Shown here piece after piece: positions 35,471-45,690 of a DNA stretch of 64,000 bases. The DNA lies in NCBI RefSeq assembly GCF_029625335.1, contig NZ_CP121111.1:2294001-2358000 (forward strand), given 5' to 3'. This DNA comes from Flavobacterium nitratireducens (GTDB taxonomy: Bacteria > Bacteroidota > Bacteroidia > Flavobacteriales > Flavobacteriaceae). The first letter of the stretch is position 1. Every line of letters starts with the position of its first letter. Made by a program: the position numbers and the translations under genes. The notes under the pieces were generated by a model that made no database searches, was not told where the DNA came from, and saw only the letters and a program-made list of their open reading frames with translations.

Positions 35471-36336
35471 TTGGAATCAAAACAAGTAAAATGGTTGTTT
35501 TTATTGCTACTTTCCTTAGTTTGGGGAAGTTCTTTTATATTGATTAAAAAGGGTTTAGTTGGGCTATCGGCTATTCAGGTGGGTTCCTTGCGAATTATTT
35601 TTGCTTCACTTTTTTTATTATTGATTGGTTTTAGAAGTTTGTCTAAAATCCCAAGAGACAGATGGAAATTTATAGGGCTAACTTCGTTATTAGGAACTTT
35701 TTTCCAGCTTTTCTTTTTGCCTTAGCTCAAACTGAAATTGATAGTTCCGTAAGTTCCATATTAAACTCATTGACTCCTTTGAATACCTTGGTTTTAGGGG
35801 TGATGTTTTTTGGTGTTGATTTTCAAAAGAAACAAATACTAGGTGTTGTTATTGGTTTAATAGGTAGTTTACTTTTGGTTTTTAACGGAGCGGTGAATCA
35901 TCCGGGGCAGAATTATTATTACGCTATTTTGGTTTTAATTGCCTCACTTTGTTATGCGGTAAATGTCAATTTGATAAAAAGGTTTTTGTCTGATTTAGAT
36001 CCAATTAGTATTACAACTGGTAATTTTTTATTTCTGATTTTTCCAGCCTTACTAATTCTTTATTTTACTGGTTTTTATGATGTTATTGCGGTTGAAAAAG
36101 TGCAGACTTCGGTATTTTTTATAGTGATTTTGGGGGTTGTAGGGACTGGGATTGCTAATATTTTATTTTTTAAACTAATACAGATTTCTTCGGCGGTTTT
36201 TGCGACTTCGGTAACTTATATAATTCCTGTTGTTGCTTTCTTTTGGGGTTTGTTAGATCAAGAAATGCTTACTCCAATCCAGTTTTTTGGCGCATTTATT
36301 ATTTTAATTGGCGTTTATCTGAGTGCTAAGAAGTAA
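35471..36336 (+). pseudogene. EamA-type (DMT family) exporter, frameshifted at a T6 run
   Basis: This protein of about 288 residues has ten helices as two EamA repeats, typical of drug/metabolite transporters. The N-terminus reads VKWLFLLLLSLVWGSSFILIKKGL. The frame breaks at a T6 run (35698-35703): the first frame stops at 35725 and the second continues as FPAFLFALAQTEIDSSVS. One extra T makes LLGTFFPAFLFALAQ and a full-length protein. A sequencing deletion is more likely than decay, since the rest is clean. The start is a TTG at 35471; the substrate is unknown. Confidence 0.82.
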
Positions 36337-36351
36337 GCGGTTGTGAGTTGT

Positions 36352-36401
36352 GGGTTATGAGTTGAGCTGTGTAAAAAGTTACAACCCATAACTCATAACC
36401 C
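36352..36401. repeat. Hairpin-forming repeat with the ATAACCCATAAC motif
   Basis: GGGTTATGAGTT (36352-36363) pairs with AACTCATAACCC (36390-36401) to form a 12-bp stem. The words CCCATAACTC and ATAACCCATAAC recur at 45037-45050. No T-tract follows, so this is a repeated spacer element between convergent genes and not a clear terminator. Confidence 0.65.
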
Positions 36402-36410
36402 ATAACATTT

Positions 36411-37828
36411 TTAATTATTTGAAAACGGTTTTTCTACAGGATTACCAAATTTGTCAAAATAGAAAATAGGAATATTAAGTTTTTCCAGGCCAGGAATTAC
36501 ATCTTTTCCTTTGCCTACAATAACAATTCTGGAGTTATCTATTAAAAAATATTTATTGGCAACAGCCAAAACATCTTCTTTGGTTACAGCATTCAGCATT
36601 TTAATGTAGTTTTCATAGAAATCGGCTGGTAAGTTTTCTATGGCTGTGTTGAGTGCGTATCGGGCCACCGATTCTGGTTTTTCGGCTTTCATTACAAATC
36701 GGCCTATGTAACCTGCTTTAGCGCTTTCTAGTTCTTCAGTGGTTACTTTTTCGGTTCTTATTTTTTTAATTTCTTTGATAAATTCAACCACCGCACTATC
36801 TGTCACATGATTTTTTACTGCCGATGAAGATCGAATACTAGTTATGTATTTTCCGGCACCTATGCTTGTGCTTGCTCCGTAGGTCCAGCCATGAGCCTCT
36901 CTTAAATTCATGTTGAGGTAACTATTAAAACCACCACCTAAAATGTAACTTGCAATTACGGTAGGGAAGAAGTCCTTGTCGTTCATTTTTAGGTGATAAG
37001 TATTTACAACAGCTATTTCAGATTGTACAGCATTAGGCACATCGATAAAGTTGATTTGGATTCCTTCTACATTCTTAGGGTCTTTGTAGCTGGTGGTGTT
37101 GATTGTTGTTTTTTGCCAAGTGCCAAAAAGTTGTTCAATAATGGGTTTAATATCGTTGAATTTAACATCGCCTACAACTGCTAAATAGGCATTTTGTGGT
37201 ACAAATCGTTTTTTATAATTGTTCGTTATATCTGCTAGTGAAATGCGGTTTAAACTTTCTTCGGTGATAAATTCTCCTAAGGGATGATTTTTCCAAAAGC
37301 AAGTGCGTTGACTACTCTGTTTGCAATAGCAGAGACACTTTTTTCTTGGGAACGTAAACTTTCAATAAGCTTCGCTTTTTCTTTATCGAGTTCTTCTTGA
37401 GAAAAATTAGGGTTTAAAGCACCTTCAGCCAAAAGTTCTAAGCTGCGTTTAGAAAATTTGGAAAGAGCACTCGCAAAGGCACTGCTGGAACTGAATGACA
37501 TACTCGCTCCCATAAAGTCGACCTCTTCGTTAAAGTCTTCTTTTGAAATATTCAAACTACCGTTTCCTAATAAATTACTACATAGTTCATCAACGCCTTT
37601 TTTATCGCCTTCGGCAAATGGCGGATTGTCTATTGTAAGGTTAAAAGTTACTTTAGGTAATTTATGGTTTTCAACAACCATTACTTTTAGTCCATTTGCT
37701 AGTGTAAAACTTTGTGGTTTTTTTATGTTTACTACAGGTGGTTTACCTGGAATAGGTTGTTTGCGTTCTTGTGCTTGCATGATTGCGGTAGCTAATATTA
37801 GAGTAAATAATATAATTGATTTTTTCAT
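36411..37828 (-). pseudogene. M16 family peptidase-like protein (non-catalytic partner), frameshifted
   Basis: This protein is about 470 residues long after repair. It has a signal peptide (MKKSIILFTLILATAIMQA) and two M16 domains. The zinc motif HxxEH is absent, so it is the structural partner of the catalytic M16 protein encoded upstream at 37842-39167. The frame breaks at an A5 run about 37280-37284: one more A joins ALAFGK to NHPLGEFITEESLN and then to ...FIDVPNAVQSEIAVV. The whole stretch between the two frames is open. Start at 37828; the longer start at 37852 overlaps the preceding gene. Confidence 0.82.
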
Positions 37829-37841
37829 GATATGAAATGGC

Positions 37842-39167
37842 TTAATTTTCATTCTTTGCAGGGGTTGGAATGTAGTCCAGTATCAAACGTTGATTTGGTT
37901 TTAGATACTTATTTGCGGCTTCTCTAATTTCTTCTCTTGTAATAGAACGGTAGATTTCAATATCTTGATTAATGAGTTCGATGTCACCGTGAAGTAAATA
38001 GTAGCGGGCAAGATTTTCGGCGATACCTTCGACGTTTGAGTTTTCGTTTACATATTGATTCTCAAATTGATTCAGTATTTTTTGATAATCTCTTTCAGAT
38101 ATTAAATCGGTTTGTATTTTAGTAATTTCTTCGTCGATTTCTGTTAATAAATCATTGGTGGTGAAATTAGTCATTGGTAAACCATACAGAATATACATTC
38201 CGTAATCTTCTTGATTAAATGCTACGGCTCCAATTTGTAATGCTTTTTTCTTCTCGTCTACAATTTTTTTGTACAATTTCGAACTTTTTCCGTCGCTTAG
38301 ATAGGAAGAAATGAAATCCAAAGCACGAGCATCCCTAGTTTTCATAGAAGGAGTTCTGTAAGCCGTTGCTAGCATCGGAATTTGGATATTTGGATCGATA
38401 TGAGTCGCTTTGATCGTTTCGGTTATTGGTTTTTCGACAAATTTTTCTCGAACAATCTCTTTTCCTTTTTTAATTGGACCAAAATAGTTTTGTATCCATT
38501 CTTTGGCTTGGTTTTTTTCAAAATCTCCTGCTACTACTAAAACGGCGTTGTTAGGAACATAAAATTTTTCGTTAAAAGCTTTAAAGTCTTCTAGTTTAGC
38601 CGAGTTTAAGTGTTCGGTAGAACCAATAGTGGTCCATCGATAAGGATGATTAACAAATAGATTTTTTTTGACAGCTTCAATTATTCTTCCGTAAGGTTGG
38701 TTGTCGTAGCGAGAGTTTTTTTCTTCTTTGATTACCTCTTTTTGAGTGTCTACCCCAATTTGATTAATAACAGGGTGCATTAATCGTTCTGATTCCATCC
38801 AAAGAGCCAATTCTAAATTGTTAGAAGGGAAAACTTCATAATAATAGGTTCTGTCGTCTGAGGTGTTTGCATTGTTAATTCCGCCATTAGAGGTGACTAT
38901 TTTAAACCATTCGCCGCGTTTAATGTTGGCAGTTCCCTCAAATAATAAATGTTCGAAAAAGTGTGCAAAGCCCGTTTTGTTTGGGTCTTCGTCTTTTGAG
39001 CCTACATGATACATTACAGATGTGATTACCACTGGTGCGCTATTATCTTGATGTAAAATTACATGTAAACCGTTGTCGAGGGTGTATTCTTCGAAAGCAA
39101 TTTTTTGTGCTGTGGCAATGCCACCGAGTAAAAGAGAAGAACTAATTGCCATTATAATTTTTTTCAT
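37842..39167 (-). CDS. M16 family zinc peptidase (pitrilysin-like)
   Basis: This 441-residue zinc protease has a signal peptide (MKKIIMAISSSLLLGGIATAQ). The inverted zinc motif HxxEH appears as AHFFEHLLFEGTANI near residue 66, with the later catalytic Glu helix (QKEVIKEEKNSRYDNQP). The R/Y pair needed for substrate binding is in the second half. It forms a typical bacterial heterodimer with the non-catalytic M16 protein encoded immediately downstream. Secretion to the periplasm is predicted. Confidence 0.9.
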   Translation of the reverse strand: MKKIIMAISSSLLLGGIATAQKIAFEEYTLDNGLHVILHQDNSAPVVITSVMYHVGSKDEDPNKTGFAHFFEHLLFEGTANIKRGEWFKIVTSNGGINNANTSDDRTYYYEVFPSNNLELALWMESERLMHPVINQIGVDTQKEVIKEEKNSRYDNQPYGRIIEAVKKNLFVNHPYRWTTIGSTEHLNSAKLEDFKAFNEKFYVPNNAVLVVAGDFEKNQAKEWIQNYFGPIKKGKEIVREKFVEKPITETIKATHIDPNIQIPMLATAYRTPSMKTRDARALDFISSYLSDGKSSKLYKKIVDEKKKALQIGAVAFNQEDYGMYILYGLPMTNFTTNDLLTEIDEEITKIQTDLISERDYQKILNQFENQYVNENSNVEGIAENLARYYLLHGDIELINQDIEIYRSITREEIREAANKYLKPNQRLILDYIPTPAKNEN

Positions 39168-39219
39168 ATAAGATTAATAAAAAGAGGTTTCAATACTTAG
39201 ATCAGCGTTATTGTAGTTC

Positions 39220-39251
39220 CAAAAATACTTTTTTTAGATTTGAATAACCAA
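39220..39251 (-). promoter_or_regulatory. Promoter of the M16 peptidase operon
   Basis: On the minus strand, TTG (plus 39249-39251) precedes TATTTTTG (plus 39220-39227) by 21 bases. The start codon lies 53 bases downstream. Confidence 0.65.
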
Positions 39252-39347
39252 ATCTATTTTTGGAATATAAAAAAGGATAAAATTCTTGCATCTAAAGTAT
39301 TGAAAATAAGCTTAAAGTAATAACTAATATTTTTTTAAATTTAAGAA

Positions 39348-39377
39348 TTGCGTGATAAAAAAATAATTGTATATTTG
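39348..39377 (+). promoter_or_regulatory. Promoter of rplU-rpmA
   Basis: TTG at 39348-39350 is followed after 19 bases by TATATTTG at 39370-39377, a perfect match to the Bacteroidetes consensus. The ribosomal gene rplU starts 31 bases after the -7 box. Confidence 0.85.
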
Positions 39378-39407
39378 CAGCCTTAAAAATTAATAAATCA
39401 ATTTGGT

Positions 39408-39830
39408 ATGTATGCAATCGTAGAGATAGCAGGGCAACAATTCAAAGTAAGCAAAGACTTAAAGGTTTATGTTCACCGTTTAGCTAACGAAGAAGGATCA
39501 AAAGTTTCTTTTGATAAAGTTCTTTTGTTAGATGACAATGGGAATGTAACTTTAGGCGCCCCAGCTATAGAAGGTGCTTCAGTAGAAGCTAAAGTGTTAC
39601 AACACTTAAAAGGAGACAAAGTTATCGTTTTCAAAAAGAAAAGAAGAAAAGGATACAAAAAAAGAAATGGTCACAGACAATATCTTACTCAAATTGTAAT
39701 TGAGGGTATTACTGCAACAGGTGCTAAAAAAGCAGCTTCTAAAAAAGCAGCAGTTGAAGCAACTACAGAAACAGCTGAAGCTCCAAAGAAAAAAGTAGCA
39801 AAAGCTAAAAAAGAAGATACTCAAGAGTAA
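39408..39830 (+). CDS. rplU: 50S ribosomal protein L21 (bL21)
   Basis: This 140-residue large-subunit protein has the bL21 core MYAIVEIAGQQFKVSKDLKV and the RNA-binding stretch KRRKGYKKRNGHRQYLTQI near residue 78. A C-terminal extension of about 35 residues is rich in Ala, Lys and Glu (KKAASKKAAVEATTE); it is common in Bacteroidetes and absent from E. coli L21. It is followed after 24 bases by rpmA. Confidence 0.95.
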   Translation: MYAIVEIAGQQFKVSKDLKVYVHRLANEEGSKVSFDKVLLLDDNGNVTLGAPAIEGASVEAKVLQHLKGDKVIVFKKKRRKGYKKRNGHRQYLTQIVIEGITATGAKKAASKKAAVEATTETAEAPKKKVAKAKKEDTQE

Positions 39831-39854
39831 TAACAATATTAAAACTTAAACATC

Positions 39855-40121
39855 ATGGCTCACAAGAAAGGTGTCGGTAGTTCTAAGAATGGTAGAGAAT
39901 CAGAATCGAAACGTTTAGGTGTTAAGATTTTTGGAGGACAAGCTGCTATCGCAGGGAACATCATCGTAAGACAAAGAGGTTCAAAACACAATCCAGGTGA
40001 AAATGTTTACATCAGTAAAGATCACACACTACATGCAAAAGTAGATGGAATTGTTAAGTTCCAAAAGAAAAGAGATAACAAATCTTATGTTTCTATCCTT
40101 CCATTTGAAGTAGAAGCTTAA
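39855..40121 (+). CDS. rpmA: 50S ribosomal protein L27 (bL27)
   Basis: This 88-residue ribosomal protein has the usual N-terminus [20 protein letters not shown] and the core [20 protein letters not shown]. It contacts the peptidyl-transferase centre. There is no N-terminal extension needing cleavage. It is the last gene of the rplU-rpmA unit, ending before the terminator at 40141. Confidence 0.95.
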   Translation: MAHKKGVGSSKNGRESESKRLGVKIFGGQAAIAGNIIVRQRGSKHNPGENVYISKDHTLHAKVDGIVKFQKKRDNKSYVSILPFEVEA

Positions 40122-40140
40122 TTGATTTTCTCAATTTATT

Positions 40141-40173
40141 AAAAACCGTCCCGAGTAATCGAGACGGTTTTTT
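40141..40173 (+). terminator. Intrinsic terminator after rpmA
   Basis: AAAACCGTC at 40142-40150 pairs with GACGGTTTT just downstream, followed by a T-run to about 40173. The remaining stretch 40174-40378 holds no gene that I can see. Confidence 0.85.
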
Positions 40174-40378
40174 TGTGTTTTATTGTGCCGTTTTGAATAA
40201 ATCCGAATTAATCATTGGAAGTTATGATAATAAGACACTAATGATTCCATTAGGCTTAACCCTGAATTTTAAAAAAACAATGGTTAGATTTACTTTATCG
40301 ATTCCGCTTTTTCTAATGCGGAATTTGGGATAAAGATGTTTTTGTGTATCGTTATTTCAGGACGGATACCGTTTAATG

Positions 40379-40412
40379 AAAAATCCCCTTCTTTTATAGA
40401 GAAAGGGATTTG
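40379..40412 (-). terminator. Intrinsic terminator after the beta-barrel receptor gene
   Basis: Read on the minus strand, AAATCCCTTTCT pairs with AGAAGGGGATTT (plus-strand 40399-40410 and 40381-40392) with one G-U pair, followed by a T5 tail. It lies 34 bases after the receptor stop at 40447. Confidence 0.7.
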
Positions 40413-40446
40413 TTGTATTATATACTTGAATGATTAAAAAGGAAGG

Positions 40447-43236
40447 TTAATCCATCCTTCCTCCACCGAAGCCACCAAAACCACCCGGGCGATCCATACC
40501 TTCCATGTTCCTGAAATTTCGTCCAGGAGGTCTTTGTGTTCCCGAGAAATTTTGAATTTTATACGTTAAAGAAAACATAGCATAGCGTTTTAATACGGTG
40601 TTTTCGTTATCGGTAACTGCAGTTGATGAAATATTTCGCGTAATACTTTGGTTTTGATTTAGAACGTCATAAATTTTGACTTTAGCAACAAAAGTTTTGT
40701 TCATTAAACTGTAGGATAAGCTGCTATTCCATAAATAAAAGTCTTGGTTGATAGAATTGTAAGTATATCCAAAATCATTACCCCAAGTCCAGTTAGTTGG
40801 CCAGTAACTTGTAGTTTGTAGATTAAGTCTATGAACTACATTTGATCTTGATCTAAGGGTACTGATATCATATTTTGATTCATTGTATGAAAAATTATAA
40901 GAAGGAGCAACAGTGAAAAATTCTCCGTAATCATAATTCAAATAAATTCTTGGAGAAAATCCTATTGATTTAGCTCCATAAAGAATGGAGTTTGTGAATC
41001 CTTTTTCAAATCTATAATTAACATTTAAAGCAATTCCATAACGTAATAAGTTGGTTTCTTGTTTGATAGATTTGTTCCAGCTACCACCACCAGAAATGGA
41101 GTGGTTACCAGATATATTTGTGTAAGTTGTTGTTCTACTATTGTCAGAGTTATAAATGGCTGTGCTTATTACATCATTATAATTGTAATTTCCATTAATG
41201 TAAAAGTTGTATCCTGAGCGAGTTCGGAAATCAAAATTTCTATAATTCAAGTTTGCAGTATGGGTTTCGCTAGTTAACAAGTCAGGATTACCAGTAACTG
41301 TATTCAAAGTATTGGATACATTTTCTACAGGTAATAATTGACTGGCGGATGGTACCGATTGATTATAATTGTATCTAAATGTTAAATTTTTAGAACGATC
41401 TACACTATATCTAATTTGGGTACTTGCACTAGGTAAAATATATTTTTTGCTTAAATCTGTTGCTACTCCTTTATACAATGCATGGTTGTCGTATTGTAAA
41501 ATGGATGTTGACGAATTGATGTCAAAAGTATATTTGTTTTTTTGAATTCTAAAACCAGCTTTTGGAGCAATACTATTTTGTTTTGAAGACATATAGGTAG
41601 TTTGTTCTTGATTAACAGAAGTGTAATTGTCATTACCTATATCATCAAAAGTTTTATTATCATTGATGTTATTTTGGTAGTCATAAGACACTCCAATTCT
41701 AAAACGGATAGAATCTGTTACGGGTTCAGTAAATTCAATCTCAGCATTATAGGAATCGCTATTGCTGCTGTTTTTGATATTTTGGTCACGAATAATACTT
41801 CTGTTTGTGGTATAGAAATTCGTTTCAGATCCAACAAAGTTATTAGAATCAGCGTTCGAATTGTTGTTGTTGAATGATAAACTTAAATTTCTAGCTTTTT
41901 TTTCAAAAGACTTATTGAAATTTATTGCATTACTAAAATTTTTCGATTCATTTTTGTTCATTGTTTTTGAAAACGCATCGTTTGCTAGAGTGTTGTCGGT
42001 TAAATTTGTACTCGAGCTGTTTGATTCAGAATTGCTATCGGATATAGATGAATTGAATTTTGGAGCAACAAATAATCGAATAGAGGGTGAAATCTTGTAC
42101 TCAACTTCTAAGTTAGCTTTGTTGCTAGTGTTTCCGTTGTTAGTGTTCGAATTTGATTTAGTTTCAAAGAAATTTCCATCGGGTCTCAATTCAATAGAGT
42201 TTGAGCTGTTCTTGTTTTCAGTATTTGTATCTGAATAATCGTAGCTGGCATTGGTTTGGAAATTTTTAAATATTTCATCGGAGTAATTTAACCCTAACAA
42301 GTTTGATGTAGTAATACCATTTGCCTGACTTCTGTTTACAGTTGTTCCACGGTTGTTTCTTCCGCCGCCCATGTTGTCAAAAACTTCATCCTGAGAAAAT
42401 CCTTGCGCATTAATATTATTAGAAGAGCCTAATAGACTAATTTTTCTATTGTTGTTGAAATGATTTACGATAAAACTAGATTCGTATCGATCATCAGTTC
42501 CATAGCCACCCATGAATTTTCCAAAATAACCTTTGTTTTTATCCTCGTCAATGGTTAGGTTAATACTTGAATTGTCTGAAGCAGCTTGGTCTTTAGAATA
42601 TTCTTCTTTTTTTGTCTTAAAGTCAGATACCTGAACTTTATTGATGATTTCGGCAGGCAGGTTTTTTAAAGCCATCGCTCCATCACGCCCAAAGAAGGGC
42701 TTGCCGTTTACTAATACCTGTGTTACTTCTTTACCATTAGCGGTAATTTTTCCATCGCTGTCTACTTCTATTCCAGGTAGTTGTTTTAATAATGTTTCCA
42801 CATTTGCATCTGGGCGCACCTTGAATAAAGAAGCTTTAAATTCTATTGTGTCGTTTTTAACTCTAATAGGGGGGTCTTCCGCTTTTACAGTTACTTCTTT
42901 CAGTGAGTTTACAGTCTCCGATAGGTAGATGTTGCTAAAATCTTTATTAGCAAATACTCCATTTTGTTCTTCTGCAAAAGTATCGAAGCCCATAAAGGTT
43001 ACCTTTAAGAACACTGGTTTGTCATTTTTTTTAACTGCAAAGCTAAAGTCTCCATTTTTATCGGTTAATGTATACTCTAAAACAGTTGAATCTTTTACCG
43101 TTGTAATATATACGGTAGCCGATTCTAATGGAAGTTGGTTGTTGATGTTGAGTACTTTTCCTTTTAAAATGTAGCTTTGAGCTGATGCATTTAAAGAAAA
43201 CAGCAGTACCAATAGAAAAGATAAATATTTACACAT
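40447..43236 (-). CDS. TonB-dependent receptor-like outer-membrane beta-barrel protein
   Basis: This outer-membrane protein of about 929 residues has a signal peptide (MCKYLSFLLVLLFSLNASA) and a CarboxypepD_reg-like domain with ILKGKVLNINNQLPLESATV. A TonB plug region follows, with LLKQLPGIEVDSDGKITANGKEVTQ, and then a long OMP_b-brl_3-type barrel. The C-terminus is a glycine-rich tail (FGGFGGGRMD), with no aromatic terminal residue. The ATG at 43236 is chosen over the longer start at 43269 because the signal peptide begins there. The ligand is unknown; no neighbouring SusD gene is present. Confidence 0.88.
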   Translation of the reverse strand: MCKYLSFLLVLLFSLNASAQSYILKGKVLNINNQLPLESATVYITTVKDSTVLEYTLTDKNGDFSFAVKKNDKPVFLKVTFMGFDTFAEEQNGVFANKDFSNIYLSETVNSLKEVTVKAEDPPIRVKNDTIEFKASLFKVRPDANVETLLKQLPGIEVDSDGKITANGKEVTQVLVNGKPFFGRDGAMALKNLPAEIINKVQVSDFKTKKEEYSKDQAASDNSSINLTIDEDKNKGYFGKFMGGYGTDDRYESSFIVNHFNNNRKISLLGSSNNINAQGFSQDEVFDNMGGGRNNRGTTVNRSQANGITTSNLLGLNYSDEIFKNFQTNASYDYSDTNTENKNSSNSIELRPDGNFFETKSNSNTNNGNTSNKANLEVEYKISPSIRLFVAPKFNSSISDSNSESNSSSTNLTDNTLANDAFSKTMNKNESKNFSNAINFNKSFEKKARNLSLSFNNNNSNADSNNFVGSETNFYTTNRSIIRDQNIKNSSNSDSYNAEIEFTEPVTDSIRFRIGVSYDYQNNINDNKTFDDIGNDNYTSVNQEQTTYMSSKQNSIAPKAGFRIQKNKYTFDINSSTSILQYDNHALYKGVATDLSKKYILPSASTQIRYSVDRSKNLTFRYNYNQSVPSASQLLPVENVSNTLNTVTGNPDLLTSETHTANLNYRNFDFRTRSGYNFYINGNYNYNDVISTAIYNSDNSRTTTYTNISGNHSISGGGSWNKSIKQETNLLRYGIALNVNYRFEKGFTNSILYGAKSIGFSPRIYLNYDYGEFFTVAPSYNFSYNESKYDISTLRSRSNVVHRLNLQTTSYWPTNWTWGNDFGYTYNSINQDFYLWNSSLSYSLMNKTFVAKVKIYDVLNQNQSITRNISSTAVTDNENTVLKRYAMFSLTYKIQNFSGTQRPPGRNFRNMEGMDRPGGFGGFGGGRMD

Positions 43237-43348
43237 AATAAATAGGTTAAACTTATCGTAAGATGTCATTTAACCAGAAAGGTTTAATTATAAGTGTAAA
43301 ATTTATATTTATTTTTTTATAAGTATTAAAAAAGTTAGTATAAACTAA

Positions 43349-43376
43349 AAAACCCTCACATTACTGTAAGGGTTTT
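43349..43376 (-). terminator. Intrinsic terminator after ahcY
   Basis: AAAACCCT (43349-43356) pairs with AGGGTTTT (43369-43376). Read on the minus strand it is followed by a T-tract. It lies about 40 bases after the ahcY stop. Confidence 0.75.
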
Positions 43377-43414
43377 GAAAATTATAGTGAGATTGCTTCG
43401 TTCCTCGAAATGAC

Positions 43415-44731
43415 CTAGTATCTGTAATATTCTGGTTTGAATGGACCTTCAACTGCAACACCGATATAATCAGCTTGTTCTTGAGAAAGTACTTCCAATT
43501 CTACGCTTAATTTTTTAAGGTGTAAAGCAGCCACTTTTTCATCCAAATGTTTAGGTAACATATATACTTCGTTTCCGTAAGCAGCTGAGTTATTCCAAAG
43601 TTCGATTTGAGCTAAAGTTTGGTTTGAGAATGAGTTAGACATTACAAATGATGGGTGACCAGTTGCACATCCTAAGTTTACTAAACGACCTTCAGCAAGT
43701 ATAATGATTTCTTTTCCTTCTACATTGTAAATGTCAACTTGTGGTTTAACTTCAGTTTTAGTAGCACCGTAGTTAGCATTTAACCAAGCCATATCAATTT
43801 CGTTATCGAAGTGTCCGATGTTACAAACAATAGCTTTGTCTTTCATTTTTAAGAAGTGTTCCCCTCTTACAATGTTAAAGTTACCAGTTGTAGTGATGAT
43901 GATATCAGCGTTATCCACTACAGTATCTAAACGTTTTACTTCATAACCGTCCATAGCCGCTTGTAAAGCACAAATTGGGTCGATTTCAGTAACTGTTACG
44001 ATAGAACCAGCTCCACGGAAAGAAGCAGCAGTTCCTTTTCCTACGTCACCGTATCCACAAACAACAACTCTTTTTCCAGCTAACATAACGTCAGTAGCAC
44101 GACGTACAGCATCAACAGCCGACTCTTTACATCCGTATTTGTTATCAAATTTAGATTTAGTAACCGAATCATTTACGTTGATTGCAGGCATTACCAAAGT
44201 TCCGTTTTTCATTCTTTCGTATAAACGGTGAACTCCTGTAGTAGTTTCTTCAGAAAGTCCTTTTATATCTGCAGTTAATTCTGGGTAACGGTCAAAAACC
44301 ATATTTGTTAAGTCTCCACCATCATCCAAAATCATGTTCAATGGTTTTCTGTCTTCACCAAAGAATAATGTTTGCTCAATACACCAGTCAAATTCTTCTT
44401 CGTTAAGACCTTTCCATGCATAAACCGGAATTCCGGCAGCAGCAATTGCAGCAGCAGCGTGGTCCTGAGTAGAGAAAATGTTACAAGAAGACCAAGTAAC
44501 TTCAGCTCCTAAAGCAACCAAAGTTTCAATTAACACAGCAGTTTGGATAGTCATGTGTAAACATCCTGCAATACGAGCTCCTTTTAAAGGTTGGCTTGGA
44601 CCGTACTCTTCACGAATTGCCATTAATCCTGGCATTTCAGCTTCAGCTAATTGAATTTCTTTTCTTCCCCATTCAGCCAAAGCAATGTCTTTAACTTTGT
44701 ATGGTACATATGGAATTGTTGTAGTACTCAT
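43415..44731 (-). CDS. ahcY: Adenosylhomocysteinase
   Basis: This enzyme hydrolyses S-adenosylhomocysteine to adenosine and homocysteine in the methyl cycle. The 438-residue protein has the NAD-binding loop [20 protein letters not shown] near residue 220, the substrate loop [13 protein letters not shown] near residue 86 and the conserved C-terminus FKPEYYRY. The start [19 protein letters not shown] is usual. A TAATTTTG -7 box at plus-strand 44763-44770 fits its promoter. It is a single-gene unit ending at the terminator at 43349. Confidence 0.95.
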   Translation of the reverse strand: MSTTTIPYVPYKVKDIALAEWGRKEIQLAEAEMPGLMAIREEYGPSQPLKGARIAGCLHMTIQTAVLIETLVALGAEVTWSSCNIFSTQDHAAAAIAAAGIPVYAWKGLNEEEFDWCIEQTLFFGEDRKPLNMILDDGGDLTNMVFDRYPELTADIKGLSEETTTGVHRLYERMKNGTLVMPAINVNDSVTKSKFDNKYGCKESAVDAVRRATDVMLAGKRVVVCGYGDVGKGTAASFRGAGSIVTVTEIDPICALQAAMDGYEVKRLDTVVDNADIIITTTGNFNIVRGEHFLKMKDKAIVCNIGHFDNEIDMAWLNANYGATKTEVKPQVDIYNVEGKEIIILAEGRLVNLGCATGHPSFVMSNSFSNQTLAQIELWNNSAAYGNEVYMLPKHLDEKVAALHLKKLSVELEVLSQEQADYIGVAVEGPFKPEYYRY

Positions 44732-44861
44732 TTATAGTATATTTGTAATTATAAATTTTTTGCAAAATTACATAATAACTTTAGAATTAAACTAATTTAT
44801 CTAATATTTATGAATTGTTTAAGGTCTTAATAGTTAGAACTTTAGTTTGAGAATATTTTTT

Positions 44862-44948
44862 AGAAGCTATTCCTGCTGTACGCTGTATCTTTTCCAGGCT
44901 AAAGAAGCCTGAAAAAGGATGTCGCTTCCATCAGGGCTAAAAAGAGAG
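44862..44948 (+). repeat. Dispersed palindromic repeat, copy B, in the intergenic region 44732-45056
   Basis: This segment has the same order of blocks as the copy at 17041-17130: an AGCTATTCCTGCT block, a CTGTATCTTTTCC block, a hairpin (CCAGGCTAAAGAAGCCTGAA), then GGATGTCGCTTCCATC and GGGCTAAAAA. Orientation is opposite to copy A. It is followed by the GCAGAAA tandem repeat at 44951-44981 and by CCCATAACTC at 45041-45050. I see no gene in this 325-base gap. Confidence 0.65.
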
Positions 44949-44950
44949 TA

Positions 44951-44981
44951 GGCAGAAAGCAGAAAGCAGAGAACAGAAAGC
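44951..44981. repeat. Tandem repeat of GCAGAAA/GCAGAGA units
   Basis: Four close copies of a 7-8 base unit (GCAGAAA, GCAGAAA, GCAGAGA, ACAGAAA) stand in the spacer before the phosphopantetheinyl transferase gene. Similar A-rich words occur in other spacers of this window. Confidence 0.6.
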
Positions 44982-45056
44982 AAAAAAAATAAAAGATACT
45001 TTTTTAAACATACCTCAAACACCTAGCACTTAACTTATAACCCATAACTCAAAAGA

Positions 45057-45689
45057 ATGCCTTTATTTAAAAAGATAGAATTTAACGCTACTACACAAGT
45101 ATACATTTGGAAAATAACCGAATCTTTCGAACAATTGTCTCAGGAAGTACAGTTAAATCCAGTATGTCAAGAGCGCATTTTGAATATGAAATCAGAAATG
45201 CATCAACGTGGTTTTTTAAGTGTACGTAAATTACTAAATGAAGCGGGCTATACCGATTTTGACTTGTATTATGATGAATTTGGTAAGCCTCATTTACAGG
45301 ACGGGAAACATATTTCTATAACCCATTCTCACGAATTTTCATCAATTATTGTAAGCGACGAAGTAGTAGGAATAGATATCGAATTGCAACGAGAAAAAAT
45401 CATCCGTATTGCTGATAAATTTTGTGATGCCGAGTTACAATATTTAAACAAAGAAGCTATTTCAGAATACATTAAAAAATTAACAGTAATCTGGGGAGCC
45501 AAAGAAGCTATTTTTAAAATTCAAAACGAAAAAGGAATCAGTTTTAAAGATCATATTGCTGTTAATACTTTCGATTTAAATCAAACCGAAACTATTGCTA
45601 ATCTTAATTTTTCAGGTTTAAATAAAACATTCAAAATTTACTTTGAAGAAATTGAAAATTTTACGTTAGTGTATGCTTTAGTCAAATAA
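45057..45689 (+). CDS. 4'-phosphopantetheinyl transferase superfamily protein
   Basis: This 210-residue protein would transfer phosphopantetheine from CoA to carrier proteins. The magnesium-binding pattern is visible as VGIDIELQREK (near residue 105) and the partner helix as VIWGAKEAIFK (near residue 148). The two pseudo-dimer halves and length fit the Sfp-type group. Its target could be the acyl carrier protein or an unseen synthase. It is convergent with the truncated haemoglobin gene, one base apart. Confidence 0.85.
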   Translation: MPLFKKIEFNATTQVYIWKITESFEQLSQEVQLNPVCQERILNMKSEMHQRGFLSVRKLLNEAGYTDFDLYYDEFGKPHLQDGKHISITHSHEFSSIIVSDEVVGIDIELQREKIIRIADKFCDAELQYLNKEAISEYIKKLTVIWGAKEAIFKIQNEKGISFKDHIAVNTFDLNQTETIANLNFSGLNKTFKIYFEEIENFTLVYALVK

Positions 45690-45690
45690 T

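Noticed and set aside
40447..43269. Polysaccharide utilisation locus (SusC/SusD pair) at the large receptor
   Set aside because: No SusD gene or glycoside hydrolase is adjacent, and the barrel type is OMP_b-brl_3.
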